Part shown: piece after piece, positions 41,106 through 50,317 of the stretch
Layout: the number at the start of each line of letters is the position of its first letter
Numbering within the stretch: position 1 is the stretch's first letter
Origin: Streptomyces griseocarneus
Lineage (GTDB): Bacteria > Actinomycetota > Actinomycetes > Streptomycetales > Streptomycetaceae
Assembly: GCA_003674045.1 (NCBI GenBank)
Contig: PENC01000008.1
Coordinates: 124,001 to 188,000, forward strand
DNA: 64,000 bases
Reading direction: 5' to 3'
Made by a program: the position numbers and the translations under genes
The notes under the pieces: generated by a model
Told to the model about the DNA's origin: nothing
Databases searched by the model: none
The model's input: only the letters and a program-made list of their open reading frames with translations

Positions 41106-42818
41106 GTGCTGGGTGCTTTCGACGACCGGCGTTCCGTGAAGAAGGCCGAGCGGGCCTGGAACCAGGGTGTGGCGTTGTGGGGGCGGGACGACCCGGAGGG
41201 GGCCGCGACGTTCTTCGAGGAGGCCGTGGCGTACGACCCTACCGCCGCCGACGCCTGGCTGGGGCTGCACGCCACGGGGCGGCGGGAGGAGGAGGCGTTC
41301 GACGCCCTGGTCGAGCACGTGGACTCCCTCGGGGCGCTGCGGGAGAAGTTCGGGGTGGAGCTGTCCTCGTGGTTCTCCATAGGTGACTACGTCCAGGCGC
41401 AGCTCGTGGCCACGGACGACCTGTGGCTGGCCACCGTGGCCGGCATGCTGCGGGACGAGGAGTACGCGGAGGCGGCGGAAGCGCTGGACCGGGCGCCGTT
41501 CGAGAACGACTCGGTGCAGTTCCTGCGCGCCCGCCTCGCGGTATGCGTCAAGGAGTGGGACGACGCGCTGTCCTGGACCGGCGCGCTCCAGCAGGGCAGT
41601 CCCCTCGCCGACGAGGCGGACCTCTACGCGGCCACGGCTCTCGTCTGCACCTCCCGGTTCGCCGAGGCCCTGGACGTCCTCGCGCCGCTGCCGCGGTACT
41701 CCTCCCTCGACGCCTTCGAAGCGGATGTCGCGGCCCTCCGTGGCGCCGCCCACCAAGGGCTCGGCGACCCGGACGAGGCGCTGAAGCACTATCGGCACGC
41801 CCTGCGGCTCGACCCGGAGCTCGACGACGTGGCCGAGGCGGTGCAGGAGCTGAGCGGTGAGCCGGAGGCCGTTCCTGGAACCGGGCATCCGCGCGCCCAG
41901 GGCTCCGCCGACGGCGGCCCTCTGACCGCGGAGGCCAGAGCCGCGCTCCTCGCCGAGGCGCAGCGGGCGCTGGACGCCATGATCGGCCTGGAGCCGGTGA
42001 AGCATCAGGTCCGCACGCTCATCGCGCAGTTGCGCATGGCGGCGCTGCGCGAGGAACAGGGGCTCCCGGCCGCCACCCGCCCGCGGCACTTCGTCTTCTC
42101 CGGCCCGCCCGGCACGGGCAAGACCACGGTCGCCCGCATCATCGGCAAGGTCTTCGCCGGGCTCGGGCTGCTCAGCCGCGGCCACGTGGTCGAGGCGCAG
42201 CGCGTGGACCTGGTCGGCCAGTACCTGGGCGCGACCGCGATCAAGACCACCGAGGTGATCGACTCCGCCCTGGACGGCGTGCTGTTCATCGACGAGGCCT
42301 ACGCCCTGGCCAACACCGGCCACGACGGCGGCGACGCGTTCGGCACGGAAGCCGTCCAGGTGCTCCTCAAGCGCGCCGAGGACGACCGCGACCGGCTCGT
42401 GGTCGTCCTCGCGGGCTACCGCAAGGAAATGTCCGACCTCCTCGCCACCAACCCCGGCCTGGCCTCCCGCTTCACCACCCGCGTGGACTTCCCCTCGTAC
42501 TCGGCGGAGGAGCTCGTCCTCATCGCCGAGTCCCTCGTGGCGCAGCAGGGCGACACCGTCAGCCCGGACGGCCGGACCACCCTCGCCGAGTGCTTCACCG
42601 AAGCCCTCGGCCACGGGCTCGGCGAGACCCTCGGTAACGGCCGCTTCGCCCGCGAACTCTGCCAGAAGGCCTCCGCGGCCCGCGACCTCCGCCTCGCCAC
42701 CGCCCTGGAGACCGGCCGCACCCCGACCCGCGAGGAGATCACGACCCTGCTGGCCGAGGACGTGGCGGCGGCGTACGAGGAACTGGTGGAGCCGCACGTG
42801 AACGAGGCGGGGGTCTGA
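41106..42818 (+). CDS. EccA/CbxX-like AAA+ ATPase with N-terminal TPR domain
   Basis: A 570-residue protein. The N-terminal ~280 residues are TPR-like helical repeats (AERAWNQGVALWGRDDPEGA, ALKHYRHALRLDPELDDVAE). The AAA+ domain has Walker A GPPGTGKTT (near 334), Walker B VLFIDEAYAL (near 391), sensor VVLAGY and an arginine finger region SRF. This is the architecture of EccA, the cytosolic chaperone of type VII secretion, but no other ESX gene is present. Start GTG 41106 has GGGGAGAAG upstream. Confidence 0.82.
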   Translation: MLGAFDDRRSVKKAERAWNQGVALWGRDDPEGAATFFEEAVAYDPTAADAWLGLHATGRREEEAFDALVEHVDSLGALREKFGVELSSWFSIGDYVQAQLVATDDLWLATVAGMLRDEEYAEAAEALDRAPFENDSVQFLRARLAVCVKEWDDALSWTGALQQGSPLADEADLYAATALVCTSRFAEALDVLAPLPRYSSLDAFEADVAALRGAAHQGLGDPDEALKHYRHALRLDPELDDVAEAVQELSGEPEAVPGTGHPRAQGSADGGPLTAEARAALLAEAQRALDAMIGLEPVKHQVRTLIAQLRMAALREEQGLPAATRPRHFVFSGPPGTGKTTVARIIGKVFAGLGLLSRGHVVEAQRVDLVGQYLGATAIKTTEVIDSALDGVLFIDEAYALANTGHDGGDAFGTEAVQVLLKRAEDDRDRLVVVLAGYRKEMSDLLATNPGLASRFTTRVDFPSYSAEELVLIAESLVAQQGDTVSPDGRTTLAECFTEALGHGLGETLGNGRFARELCQKASAARDLRLATALETGRTPTREEITTLLAEDVAAAYEELVEPHVNEAGV

Positions 42819-42825
42819 CAGAGCA

Positions 42826-43302
42826 TCAGCCCCGCACGACCTCCGGGACGAGGGCGTGACGGAGCTCCTCGGCGGAGGTGAGGGTTCTCCAGCGTTCCCC
42901 GTCCGGGAGGACCCAGATACGGTCGCCGACGTACGCGCCAGGAGGAGGCGCGAGGAGCTCCGCACCGCAGGGATACGGGGTGACGCCGGGCACCCCGTGG
43001 AGCTGCTCGCCCGTGCCGAGCGGAAGCGGCCACCACATGGCGTGCTCCACACCGCCCATCAGGTACGGGCCGATGTGGCGGCTGTGAGCCTTGAGGCGGG
43101 TGATAGCGGTGGTGGCCGGAGCGAAGTCGATGCGTACGAGGTCCCAGCGGCGCCCGGCGAGCAGTGGGGCCGTGTTGCCGTTTGCCCAGAGGGTGAGGGC
43201 GTCTTGGGGGGCGTAGGCGGCCTTGGACAGCCACTTGGTCGTGGCGGTGACGTACGTCGGCTCGCGCAGACTCCTGGGGCGCGGGTGCGGTGTGGCGTTC
43301 AT
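42826..43302 (-). CDS. Hypothetical protein
   Basis: A 158-residue protein. The pattern GRRWDLVRIDFA, GPYLMGGVEHAMWWPLPLGT, GAELLAPPPGAYVGDRIWVL and LTSAEELRHAL has a faint resemblance to the N-terminal part of actinobacterial primase/polymerase proteins, but no active-site residues can be identified. It ends 7 bp from the AAA ATPase stop (convergent) and is divergent from the XRE/flavoprotein pair. Function unknown. Confidence 0.6.
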   Translation of the reverse strand: MNATPHPRPRSLREPTYVTATTKWLSKAAYAPQDALTLWANGNTAPLLAGRRWDLVRIDFAPATTAITRLKAHSRHIGPYLMGGVEHAMWWPLPLGTGEQLHGVPGVTPYPCGAELLAPPPGAYVGDRIWVLPDGERWRTLTSAEELRHALVPEVVRG

Positions 43303-43440
43303 GCTTCCAGGACACTGCCTGGCACGAGCAGGGACCAGGCCGGTTCCCAGGCCGCTTGAGAGGACGTCTTGGAGGACGTTTTCCGGTATCGCCGCTATCG
43401 GCGGACTACGTTGAGACGACAGGAACTCGCGGAGGTGGCC

Positions 43441-44778
43441 ATGTCGGGTCGGCCGGGGAACCCACTGTTCGTCCGGGCTCGCATCGCCCGGGGATTACAC
43501 ACACAAGAAGAGTTCGCCGAGGAGTTCGAGGCGGCCGCGCGTCGGCTGGGGCTCCAGGTGACGGTCTCGGTCCGTCAGGTCCGGCGCTGGGAATCCGGGC
43601 GGCCGGGCTGGCCCCACCCTCCCGCACGCACGGTCCTTCAGGCACTTTTGCTCTGCCCTGTCGAGGAGCTGGGGTTCAGCCGACCGGTGCGAGGCGTCAG
43701 GGGAGCGGATGGCGGGCGTGCGTCGCAGGATGGCCGGGTGAAGCGACGAGACTTCGTGACCTGTTCCCTTGCCGCCATCGGCGCGGTGAGTGTTCCGACC
43801 TCGCCGGACGAGTTTCTCGCCGAGACCATGTCCGATCCTCTGGACCGGCTGCGGAATGTACTGACGGGTGCTGTGGCGTGCGCGATCGATCCCAGTGCGC
43901 CCGAAGCCTTGGTACGGGCGTCGGCTTCGGCGAAACGACAGATGCAACAGTGCCGCTACTCCCAGTTGGCCAGAAACCTGCCAGGTCTGCTGCTCGAGAT
44001 CGAGCCTGTTCGTGGGTCGGCCGAGGAACGGCGCCGGGTCGATCATGTCGCGGTCGAGGCGTATCACGTGGCGGCCTCACTCTTCCTCAAGCACGATGAC
44101 GCGCCCTCCGCATGGATCGCCGCGGAGCGCGCCATGACGGCGGCACGCCGAATCGGAGACCCCCGGGCCATTGCCTCGGCTTCGCGGATTCTGACGCACG
44201 CGGTGACAGCGGTGGGGCACTGCCGTCAGGGTGTCGGCGTCGCCGTCCGGGGAGCGGACGAGATCTCCGGCGACGTCACGCGGTCCGCCCCCGACACCGT
44301 CGCGGTTTTCGGCGCTCTGCTGCTGCGTGGAGCATGGGCGGCGGCAGTGGCCGACGACCGGGACACGGCTGAGACACTCTTGGACGAGGCCGGGCGGGCT
44401 GCCGAGTTGACGGAGGAGTCGAACCGGCAGGGGACCGCGTTCGGGCCGAACAATGTGCTCCTGCACAGGGTCTCCCTCGCACTCACCCTCGGAGATGCCG
44501 GAAGAGCACTGCAGGAGGCGCGGCGCGTGAAGGTCGGGACACTCGCTGTCGCGGAGCGGCGCGCTGTCTTCTGGACGGACGTCGCACGTGCTCTCCACGC
44601 TTGCGGAAGGACGGAGAAGGCCACGGCAGCCCTGCTCGCGGCTGAGGAGGAAGCGCCGGAAGAGGTACGGTCCCGGCCCGTGGTGCGGGAGCTGATCGGA
44701 GATCTGCTGGTGCGGGACCGGGGAGGACGGGTGCCGGTGTTGCGTTCTCTGGCGGCGCGGGCTCGGGTGGCCGTATGA
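43441..44778 (+). CDS. XRE-type regulator with long helical-repeat domain
   Basis: A 445-residue protein. An N-terminal HTH (ARIARGLHTQEEFAEEFEAA, then VSVRQVRRWESGRPG) is followed by ~330 residues of TPR-like helices (HVAVEAYHVAASLFLKHDDA, LGDAGRALQEARRVK). Such regulators are abundant in Streptomyces and often pair with a small downstream protein. GGAGGTGGCC precedes ATG 43441. The stop overlaps the flavoprotein ATG by four bases, so the two are translationally coupled. Confidence 0.82.
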   Translation: MSGRPGNPLFVRARIARGLHTQEEFAEEFEAAARRLGLQVTVSVRQVRRWESGRPGWPHPPARTVLQALLLCPVEELGFSRPVRGVRGADGGRASQDGRVKRRDFVTCSLAAIGAVSVPTSPDEFLAETMSDPLDRLRNVLTGAVACAIDPSAPEALVRASASAKRQMQQCRYSQLARNLPGLLLEIEPVRGSAEERRRVDHVAVEAYHVAASLFLKHDDAPSAWIAAERAMTAARRIGDPRAIASASRILTHAVTAVGHCRQGVGVAVRGADEISGDVTRSAPDTVAVFGALLLRGAWAAAVADDRDTAETLLDEAGRAAELTEESNRQGTAFGPNNVLLHRVSLALTLGDAGRALQEARRVKVGTLAVAERRAVFWTDVARALHACGRTEKATAALLAAEEEAPEEVRSRPVVRELIGDLLVRDRGGRVPVLRSLAARARVAV

Positions 44779-45314
44779 GCAAGGTGCTGTACCTCGTCAT
44801 CTGTGCCGCGGGCCCAGCCGCTGACGCGGTCCGGCTCGTCACCGCTGCCACGGGCCGCGGCTGGGACGTCTGCGTCATCGCCACCCCCGCCGCTGCCGAC
44901 GGCGAATTCATCGACAGGCCCGCCCTCGAAGCCGCCTCCGGCCGCCCCGTACGCAGCACGTGGCGCCGTTCCGGTGAGGAGAAGCGCAATCCGCCCGCGG
45001 ACGCCGTGGTCGTCGCGCCGATGACGATGAACTCGGTCAACAAGTGGGCGGCCGGGATCGCGGACACCTACGCGCTCGGGCTGGTCGCCGAGGCCGTGGG
45101 GCTCGGGCTGCCAGTGGTCGCCCTGCCGTTCTGGTCGACGGCCCTGGACTCTCACCCCGCCACGCGGCGGGCCGTGTGGACGCTGCGCAACAGCGGGGTG
45201 CGGGTGTTGTACGGGGAGGGCGAGTGGATGCCCCATCCACCGGGTACGGGCGGTGAGCGAATCGCCTCGTACCCGTGGAGCCTGGCCCTCGACGTGCTGG
45301 CCGACCGCGCCTGA
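44775..45314 (+). CDS. Flavoprotein-domain (HFCD-like) small protein
   Basis: A 179-residue Rossmann-like protein of the flavoprotein family (PF02441 type). VLYLVICAAGPAADAVRLV forms the first strand, ADAVVVAPMTMNSVNKWAAGIADTYA the flavin/PANMNxxMW-like substrate clamp, and LPVVALPFW a later strand. Members decarboxylate cysteine-type thiols or bind FMN/FAD. Here it likely acts with the coupled XRE regulator; substrate unknown. Confidence 0.8.
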   Translation: MSKVLYLVICAAGPAADAVRLVTAATGRGWDVCVIATPAAADGEFIDRPALEAASGRPVRSTWRRSGEEKRNPPADAVVVAPMTMNSVNKWAAGIADTYALGLVAEAVGLGLPVVALPFWSTALDSHPATRRAVWTLRNSGVRVLYGEGEWMPHPPGTGGERIASYPWSLALDVLADRA

Positions 45315-45364
45315 CAGCCGGGGGTCCGGGGTGCGCCCCGGACCCCCGGCCCGGCTCCACCGCG

Positions 45365-48300
45365 CTACCGCGCGTTGAAGTACTTCGCCTCCGGATGGTG
45401 GATCACGATCGCGTCCGTCGACTGCTCCGGATGCAGCTGGAACTCCTCCGAGAGGTGGACGCCGATGCGCTCCGGCTCCAGGAGGGCGGCGATCTTGGCG
45501 CGGTCCTCCAGGTCGGGGCAGGCGCCGTAGCCGAGGGAGAAGCGGGCGCCGCGGTATTTCAGCGCGAACATGTCTTCCACGTCCGCCGGGTCCTCGCCGC
45601 CGAAGCCGAGTTCGGAGCGGACGCGCGCGTGCCAGTACTCGGCGAGGGCCTCGGCGAGCTGGACGGAGAGACCGTGCAGTTCGAGGTAGTCGCGGTAGGA
45701 GTCGGCGGCGAAGAGCTCCGCCGTGGCCTCGCCGATGCGGGAGCCGACCGTGACGACCTGGAGGCCCACGACGTCCGTCTCGCCGGATTCCTCGGGGCGG
45801 AAGAAGTCCGCGAGGCACAGGCGGCGGCCGCGGCGCTGGCGCGGGAAGGTGAAGCGGGTGCGCTCGGTGCCGTCCTCGTTCAGGAGGATCAGGTCGTCGC
45901 CCTTGGAGACGCAGGGGAAGTAGCCGTGGACGACGGCCGCCTCCAGCAGGTTGTCCGTGTGCAGCTTGTCCAGCCAGCCGCGCAGCCGCGGGCGGCCCTC
46001 CGTCTCGACGAGCTCCTCGTAGGTCGGGCCGCCCGTGCGGGCCTGCTTCAGGCCCCACTGGCCCTTGAAGAGCGCGCCCTCGTCCAGCCAGGACGCGTAG
46101 TCCTTCAGGCCGATGCCCTTGACGACGCGGGTGCCCCAGAAGGGCGGCGTGGGCACGGGGTTGTCGGTCGCGACGTCGGAGCGGACGGAGCCCTGGGCCG
46201 GTTCGTCGACGACGGCCACCGGCTCCCGCTTCGGGACGCGTCGTTGCTTGAGCTCGGGCAGTGTCGCCCCCGGCACGCCGCGCTTGACGGCGATCAGGGC
46301 GTCCATCAGCCGCAGGCCCTCGAACGCGTCGCGGGCGTAGCGGACCTCGCCCTCGTAGATCTCGTGCAGGTCCTGCTCGACATAGGCGCGGGTGAGCGCG
46401 GCACCGCCGAGGATCACCGGGTAGCTCGCCGCCAGCTTGCGCTGGTTCAGCTCCTCCAGGTTCTCCTTCATGATCACGGTGGACTTCACCAGGAGGCCGG
46501 ACATCCCGATGACGTCCGCCCGGTGCTCCTCCGCGGCCTCCAGGATCGCCGAGACGGGCTGCTTGATGCCGAGGTTGACGACGTTGTAGCCGTTGTTGGA
46601 GAGGATGATGTCGACGAGGTTCTTGCCGATGTCGTGGACGTCGCCGCGGACGGTGGCCAGCACGATGGTGCCCTTGCCCTCGGCGTCGCTCTTCTCCATG
46701 TGCGGTTCGAGGTGGGCGACGGCCGTCTTCATGACCTCCGCGGACTGGAGGACGAAGGGCAGCTGCATCTGGCCCGAGCCGAAGAGTTCGCCGACCACCT
46801 TCATGCCCTCGAGCAGGGTGTCGTTGACGATGTCGAGGGCGGGGCGCTCGCGCAGCGCCTCGTCGAGGTCGGCCTCCAGGCCGTTGCGCTCGCCGTCGAC
46901 GATGCGCCGCCGCAGTCGCTCCTCCAATGGCAGGGCGGCCAGCTCCTCGGCCTTGCCCGCCTTGAGCGACTTCGCTGTCGCGCCCTCGAAGAGCGCCATC
47001 AGCTTCTGCAGCGGGTCGTAGCCCTCGCTCCGGCGGTCGTGGATCAGGTCGAGGGCGGTCGTGACCTGCTCCTCGTCGAAGCGCGCGATCGGCAGGATCT
47101 TCGAGGCGTGCACGATCGCTGAGTCGAGGCCGGCCTTGACGCACTCGTCCAGGAAGACGGAGTTGAGCAGGATGCGGGCGGCCGGGTTGAGGCCGAAGGA
47201 GATGTTGGACAGGCCCAGCGTGGTCTGCACCCTCGGGTGCCGCCGCTTGAGCTCGCGGATCGCCTCGATGGTGGCGATGCCGTCCTTGCGGGACTCCTCC
47301 TGGCCGGTGCAGATGGTGAAGGTGAGGGTGTCGATGAGGATGTCCTCCTCATGGATGCCCCAGTTGCCCGTCAGGTCGGCGATCAGCCGCTCGGCGATCC
47401 CGACCTTGTTCTCCACGGTGCGGGCCTGGCCCTGCTCGTCGATGGTCAGCGCGATCAGCGCGGCACCGTGCTCCCGCGCGAGGCGGGTGACCTTCGCGAA
47501 GCGGGAGTCGGGGCCGTCGCCGTCCTCGTAGTTCACCGAGTTGATCACCGCGCGGCCGCCGAGCTTCTCCAGACCGGCGCGGATGACGTCGACCTCGGTG
47601 GAGTCCAGCACGATCGGCAGGGTGGAGGCCGTCGCGAAGCGCCCGGCGAGCTCCTCCATGTCGGTGACGCCGTCCCGCCCCACGTAGTCGACGCACAGGT
47701 CGAGCATGTGCGCGCCCTCGCGGATCTGGTCCCGGGCCATCTCCACGCAGTCGTCCCAGCGGCCCTCCAGCATGGCCTCGCGGAACTTCTTCGAGCCGTT
47801 GGCGTTGGTGCGTTCGCCGATCGCCAGGTACGAGGTGTCCTGCCGGAACGGCACGGTCTGGTAGAGCGAGGCGGCGCCGGGCTCGGGCCGCGGGTCGCGC
47901 CCGGTGGGCGCGAGGTCCCGGACGCGCTCGACGACCTGGCGCAGGTGCTCGGGCGTCGTGCCGCAGCAGCCGCCGACCAGGGACAGGCCGTACTCCCGCA
48001 CGAAGGTCTCGTGGGCGTCCGCGAGCTCGGCGGGCGAGAGGGGGTAGTGCGCGCCGTCCTTGCCCAGCACCGGCAGACCGGCGTTGGGCATCGCGGAGAC
48101 GCGGGTGCGGGCGTGCCGGGAGAGATAGCGCAGGTGCTCGCTCATCTCCGCGGGGCCGGTGGCGCAGTTCAGCCCGATCATGTCGATGCCGAGCGGCTCC
48201 AGGGCCGTGAGCGCGGCGCCGATCTCGGAGCCGAGCAGCATGGTGCCGGTGGTCTCGACGGTGACCTGGACGAGCAGCGGCAGTTCGAGCCCGGCCGCCG

Positions 48301-48871
48301 CCATCGCGCGCCGGGCGCCGATGACCGACGCCTTGGTCTGCAGCAGGTCCTGGGTGGTCTCCACCAGGATCGCGTCGGCGCCCCCGGCGATCAGGCCCTC
48401 GACGTTCTGCTGGTAGGCGTCGCGCACCTGGCCGTAGCCGATGTGACCCAGGGTCGGCAGCTTGGTGCCCGGCCCGACGGAGCCCAGCACCCAGCGGGTG
48501 CGGCCGTCGCGGGCGGCGAACTCGTCGGCGACCTCGCGGGCGATACGGGCACCCGCCTCGGACAGTTCGAGGATGCGGTCGGCGACGTCGTACTCGCCGA
48601 GGGCCGAGAGGTTCGCGCCGAAGGTGTTGGTCTCCACGCAGTCGACGCCGACGGAGAAGTACGCCTCGTGGACGGAGCGCACGATGTCGGGGCGGGTGAC
48701 GTTGAGTACCTCGTTGCAGCCCTCGAGCTGCTGGAAGTCGTCCAGGCTCGGATCCTGCGCCTGGAGCATCGTGCCCATGGCCCCGTCGGCCACCACGACC
48801 CGGGAGGCGAGCGCCTCCCGCAGTGCGGAGGCTCGGGCGGTACGTACGGTCGATGGCGTGAACGAGGCCAT
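45365..48871 (-). CDS. metH: Cobalamin-dependent methionine synthase
   Basis: A 1168-residue four-module enzyme that methylates homocysteine using methyl-cobalamin and 5-methyl-tetrahydrofolate. In order: homocysteine barrel with zinc cysteines in GLNCATGPAEM (about 230) and GGCCGTTPEH (about 303); pterin barrel starting near AIGERTNANGSKKF; cobalamin module with the cobalt-binding His in VHDIGKN (about 745); and the AdoMet reactivation domain at the C terminus. Length is normal. No cobalamin riboswitch was found in the 270-bp leader. It is divergent from gylR. Confidence 0.97.
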   Translation of the reverse strand: MASFTPSTVRTARASALREALASRVVVADGAMGTMLQAQDPSLDDFQQLEGCNEVLNVTRPDIVRSVHEAYFSVGVDCVETNTFGANLSALGEYDVADRILELSEAGARIAREVADEFAARDGRTRWVLGSVGPGTKLPTLGHIGYGQVRDAYQQNVEGLIAGGADAILVETTQDLLQTKASVIGARRAMAAAGLELPLLVQVTVETTGTMLLGSEIGAALTALEPLGIDMIGLNCATGPAEMSEHLRYLSRHARTRVSAMPNAGLPVLGKDGAHYPLSPAELADAHETFVREYGLSLVGGCCGTTPEHLRQVVERVRDLAPTGRDPRPEPGAASLYQTVPFRQDTSYLAIGERTNANGSKKFREAMLEGRWDDCVEMARDQIREGAHMLDLCVDYVGRDGVTDMEELAGRFATASTLPIVLDSTEVDVIRAGLEKLGGRAVINSVNYEDGDGPDSRFAKVTRLAREHGAALIALTIDEQGQARTVENKVGIAERLIADLTGNWGIHEEDILIDTLTFTICTGQEESRKDGIATIEAIRELKRRHPRVQTTLGLSNISFGLNPAARILLNSVFLDECVKAGLDSAIVHASKILPIARFDEEQVTTALDLIHDRRSEGYDPLQKLMALFEGATAKSLKAGKAEELAALPLEERLRRRIVDGERNGLEADLDEALRERPALDIVNDTLLEGMKVVGELFGSGQMQLPFVLQSAEVMKTAVAHLEPHMEKSDAEGKGTIVLATVRGDVHDIGKNLVDIILSNNGYNVVNLGIKQPVSAILEAAEEHRADVIGMSGLLVKSTVIMKENLEELNQRKLAASYPVILGGAALTRAYVEQDLHEIYEGEVRYARDAFEGLRLMDALIAVKRGVPGATLPELKQRRVPKREPVAVVDEPAQGSVRSDVATDNPVPTPPFWGTRVVKGIGLKDYASWLDEGALFKGQWGLKQARTGGPTYEELVETEGRPRLRGWLDKLHTDNLLEAAVVHGYFPCVSKGDDLILLNEDGTERTRFTFPRQRRGRRLCLADFFRPEESGETDVVGLQVVTVGSRIGEATAELFAADSYRDYLELHGLSVQLAEALAEYWHARVRSELGFGGEDPADVEDMFALKYRGARFSLGYGACPDLEDRAKIAALLEPERIGVHLSEEFQLHPEQSTDAIVIHHPEAKYFNAR

Positions 48872-49109
48872 GGAAGTGCTCCCGGGTGTGCGACGGCTGT
48901 CGGCTTTACGCCTTCCGGCAGAAGACGTACGCCGTCAGCGTAGCTGGCGGCCCCGTTGTCGGTAGAGGGGTCCCACTCCTCGATACGGCGGCGATCACGG
49001 CCGGACCAGGACCTGTTCGGGGTCTGACCAGGGCGTGTGTGAAGAATCAGTGATCATGGAGCGCGCCGCTGTCCGCTATCTCTTGGTCGGCATCGGCCGA
49101 TAGTGTTCA

Positions 49110-49121
49110 GCATTGCCGAAC
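49110..49121. promoter_or_regulatory. GylR-site candidate upstream of gylR
   Basis: GCATTGCCGAAC, 22 bp before the gylR start and within TGTTCAGCATTGCCGAACGG, an imperfect palindrome. Nearly the same word occurs upstream of glpF (50182-50193). Confidence 0.6.
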
Positions 49122-49142
49122 GGCATGTGAGGAGGTTGCGCG

Positions 49143-49907
49143 ATGGCACGAACCATCCAGTCGCTCGAACGAGCGGCGGCGATGCTGCGGCTGCTCGCGG
49201 GGGGCGAGCGACGGCTGGGGCTGTCGGATGTGGCCTCCGCGCTGGGACTCGCGAAGGGGACCGCGCACGGCATTCTGCGGACCCTCCAGCAGGAGGGCTT
49301 CGTCGAGCAGGACCCCGCGTCCGGGCGCTATCAGCTCGGCGCCGAGCTGCTGCGGCTCGGCAACAGCTATCTGGACGTGCACGAGCTGCGCGCACGCGCG
49401 CTGGTCTGGGCGGACGACCTGGCGCGCGCCAGCGGGGAGAGCGTCTACCTGGGTGTGCTCCACCAGCAGGGCGTGCTGATCATCCATCACGTCTTCCGGC
49501 CCGACGACAGCCGCCAGGTGCTGGAGGTCGGCGCCATGCAGCCGCTGCACAGCACCGCCCTGGGCAAGGTGCTGTCCGCCTACGACCCGGTGGCGCACAG
49601 CGAGGCGGTGGAGGCCGAGCGCGAGGCGTTCACCCCGCACACCGTGACCGGGCCGGCCGATTTCGAGAGTGTGCTCGACCTCACCCGGGCGCGCGGCTGG
49701 GCCTCCGACGTCGAGGAGACCTGGGCGGGCGTGGCCTCCGTGGCCGCCCCCATCCACGACCGCCGCCGGATGCCGGTGGGCGCCGTCGGCATCATGGGCG
49801 CCGTGGAGCGCGTGTGCGAGAACGGCGAACTGCGCCCCCAGCTGGTGGCGGCCGTACGCGACTGCGCCCGTGCGGTGTCCCGGGACCTGGGCGCAGGCCG
49901 CTTCTAG
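49143..49907 (+). CDS. gylR: GylR, IclR-family regulator of glycerol catabolism
   Basis: A 254-residue repressor. The winged HTH is RLGLSDVASALGLAKGTAHG, then ILRTLQQEGFVEQD, followed by the IclR effector domain (HSTALGKVLSAYDP, VASVAAPIHDRRRMPVGAVG). It is placed immediately upstream of glpF-glpK-glpD exactly as the characterised S. coelicolor gylR. It should respond to glycerol-3-phosphate and control both itself and the operon. GTGAGGAGG ribosome site; ATG 49143. Confidence 0.93.
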   Translation: MARTIQSLERAAAMLRLLAGGERRLGLSDVASALGLAKGTAHGILRTLQQEGFVEQDPASGRYQLGAELLRLGNSYLDVHELRARALVWADDLARASGESVYLGVLHQQGVLIIHHVFRPDDSRQVLEVGAMQPLHSTALGKVLSAYDPVAHSEAVEAEREAFTPHTVTGPADFESVLDLTRARGWASDVEETWAGVASVAAPIHDRRRMPVGAVGIMGAVERVCENGELRPQLVAAVRDCARAVSRDLGAGRF

Positions 49908-49911
49908 ACCG

Positions 49912-49990
49912 GCCCCGTCAGGGGCGCGGGGAACTGCGCGCTCAGCCACACACGGCCCGCAGTCGCGCGCCAGGCCCAAGAGGCACTCCA
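49912..49990. repeat. Dispersed ~75-bp repeat, copy f
   Basis: CCCCGTCAGGGGCGCGGGG, AACTGCGCGCTCAGCCACAC and the CAAGAGGCACTCCATGGG end box. Starts a few bases after the gylR stop. Confidence 0.75.
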
Positions 49991-50317
49991 TGGGGCGAGG
50001 ACCCCGGACGGGCAGCCGACCGACAACAGCACCCCGAGATGCCGGAGAGCCGCGCCGCGAGATCGCGGTTCGGTTACTGGCCGGTATCGATCGGGTGTTT
50101 TCGGCCCGTTGGTGCGGACTTTTCGGTCACGAAACCCTTGACGCACCCCTAACCGTGCAGAAAACTGCCGTTCATCGGTCGGCATTGTCGAACACCTACC
50201 GACAATATTCGCTATGGTGGGCATTGCCGCGGGCCGATCACAGCCCTCTCGGAGGGTGCGGACCACGGAGGGACCCGGGGTTCGCCTTCCCCTGGACGAA
50301 GGACAAAGGAGTCGCGG
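49991..50317. promoter_or_regulatory. glpF promoter/leader region
   Basis: This gap carries the AT-richer control region of the glycerol operon. GGCATTGTCGAACACCTACC lies near 50181, followed by GACAATATTC and GCTATGGTG, then a ~100-nt leader to GTG 50318. No gene is seen. Confidence 0.6.
50182..50193. promoter_or_regulatory. GylR-site candidate upstream of glpF
   Basis: GCATTGTCGAAC differs by one base from the site before gylR. It lies in the AT-richer part of the promoter region and is followed by CCTACCGACAATATTC, which could form the second half-site. Confidence 0.6.

Noticed and set aside
42826..43302. DNA primase/polymerase gene
   Set aside because: Only a faint resemblance to a primase-polymerase domain is seen and no catalytic acidic residues can be placed, so it is left as hypothetical.
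41106..45314. Type VII secretion cluster
   Set aside because: Apart from the EccA-like ATPase no WXG100 protein, FtsK/SpoIIIE ATPase or mycosin is present in the window.
32494..45314. Secondary-metabolite gene cluster
   Set aside because: No polyketide synthase, peptide synthetase, terpene cyclase or RiPP core is present; the exporters and regulators are isolated pairs.
48872..49142. Cobalamin or SAH riboswitch upstream of metH
   Set aside because: No B12-box or conserved riboswitch core words could be found in the metH leader on the minus strand.
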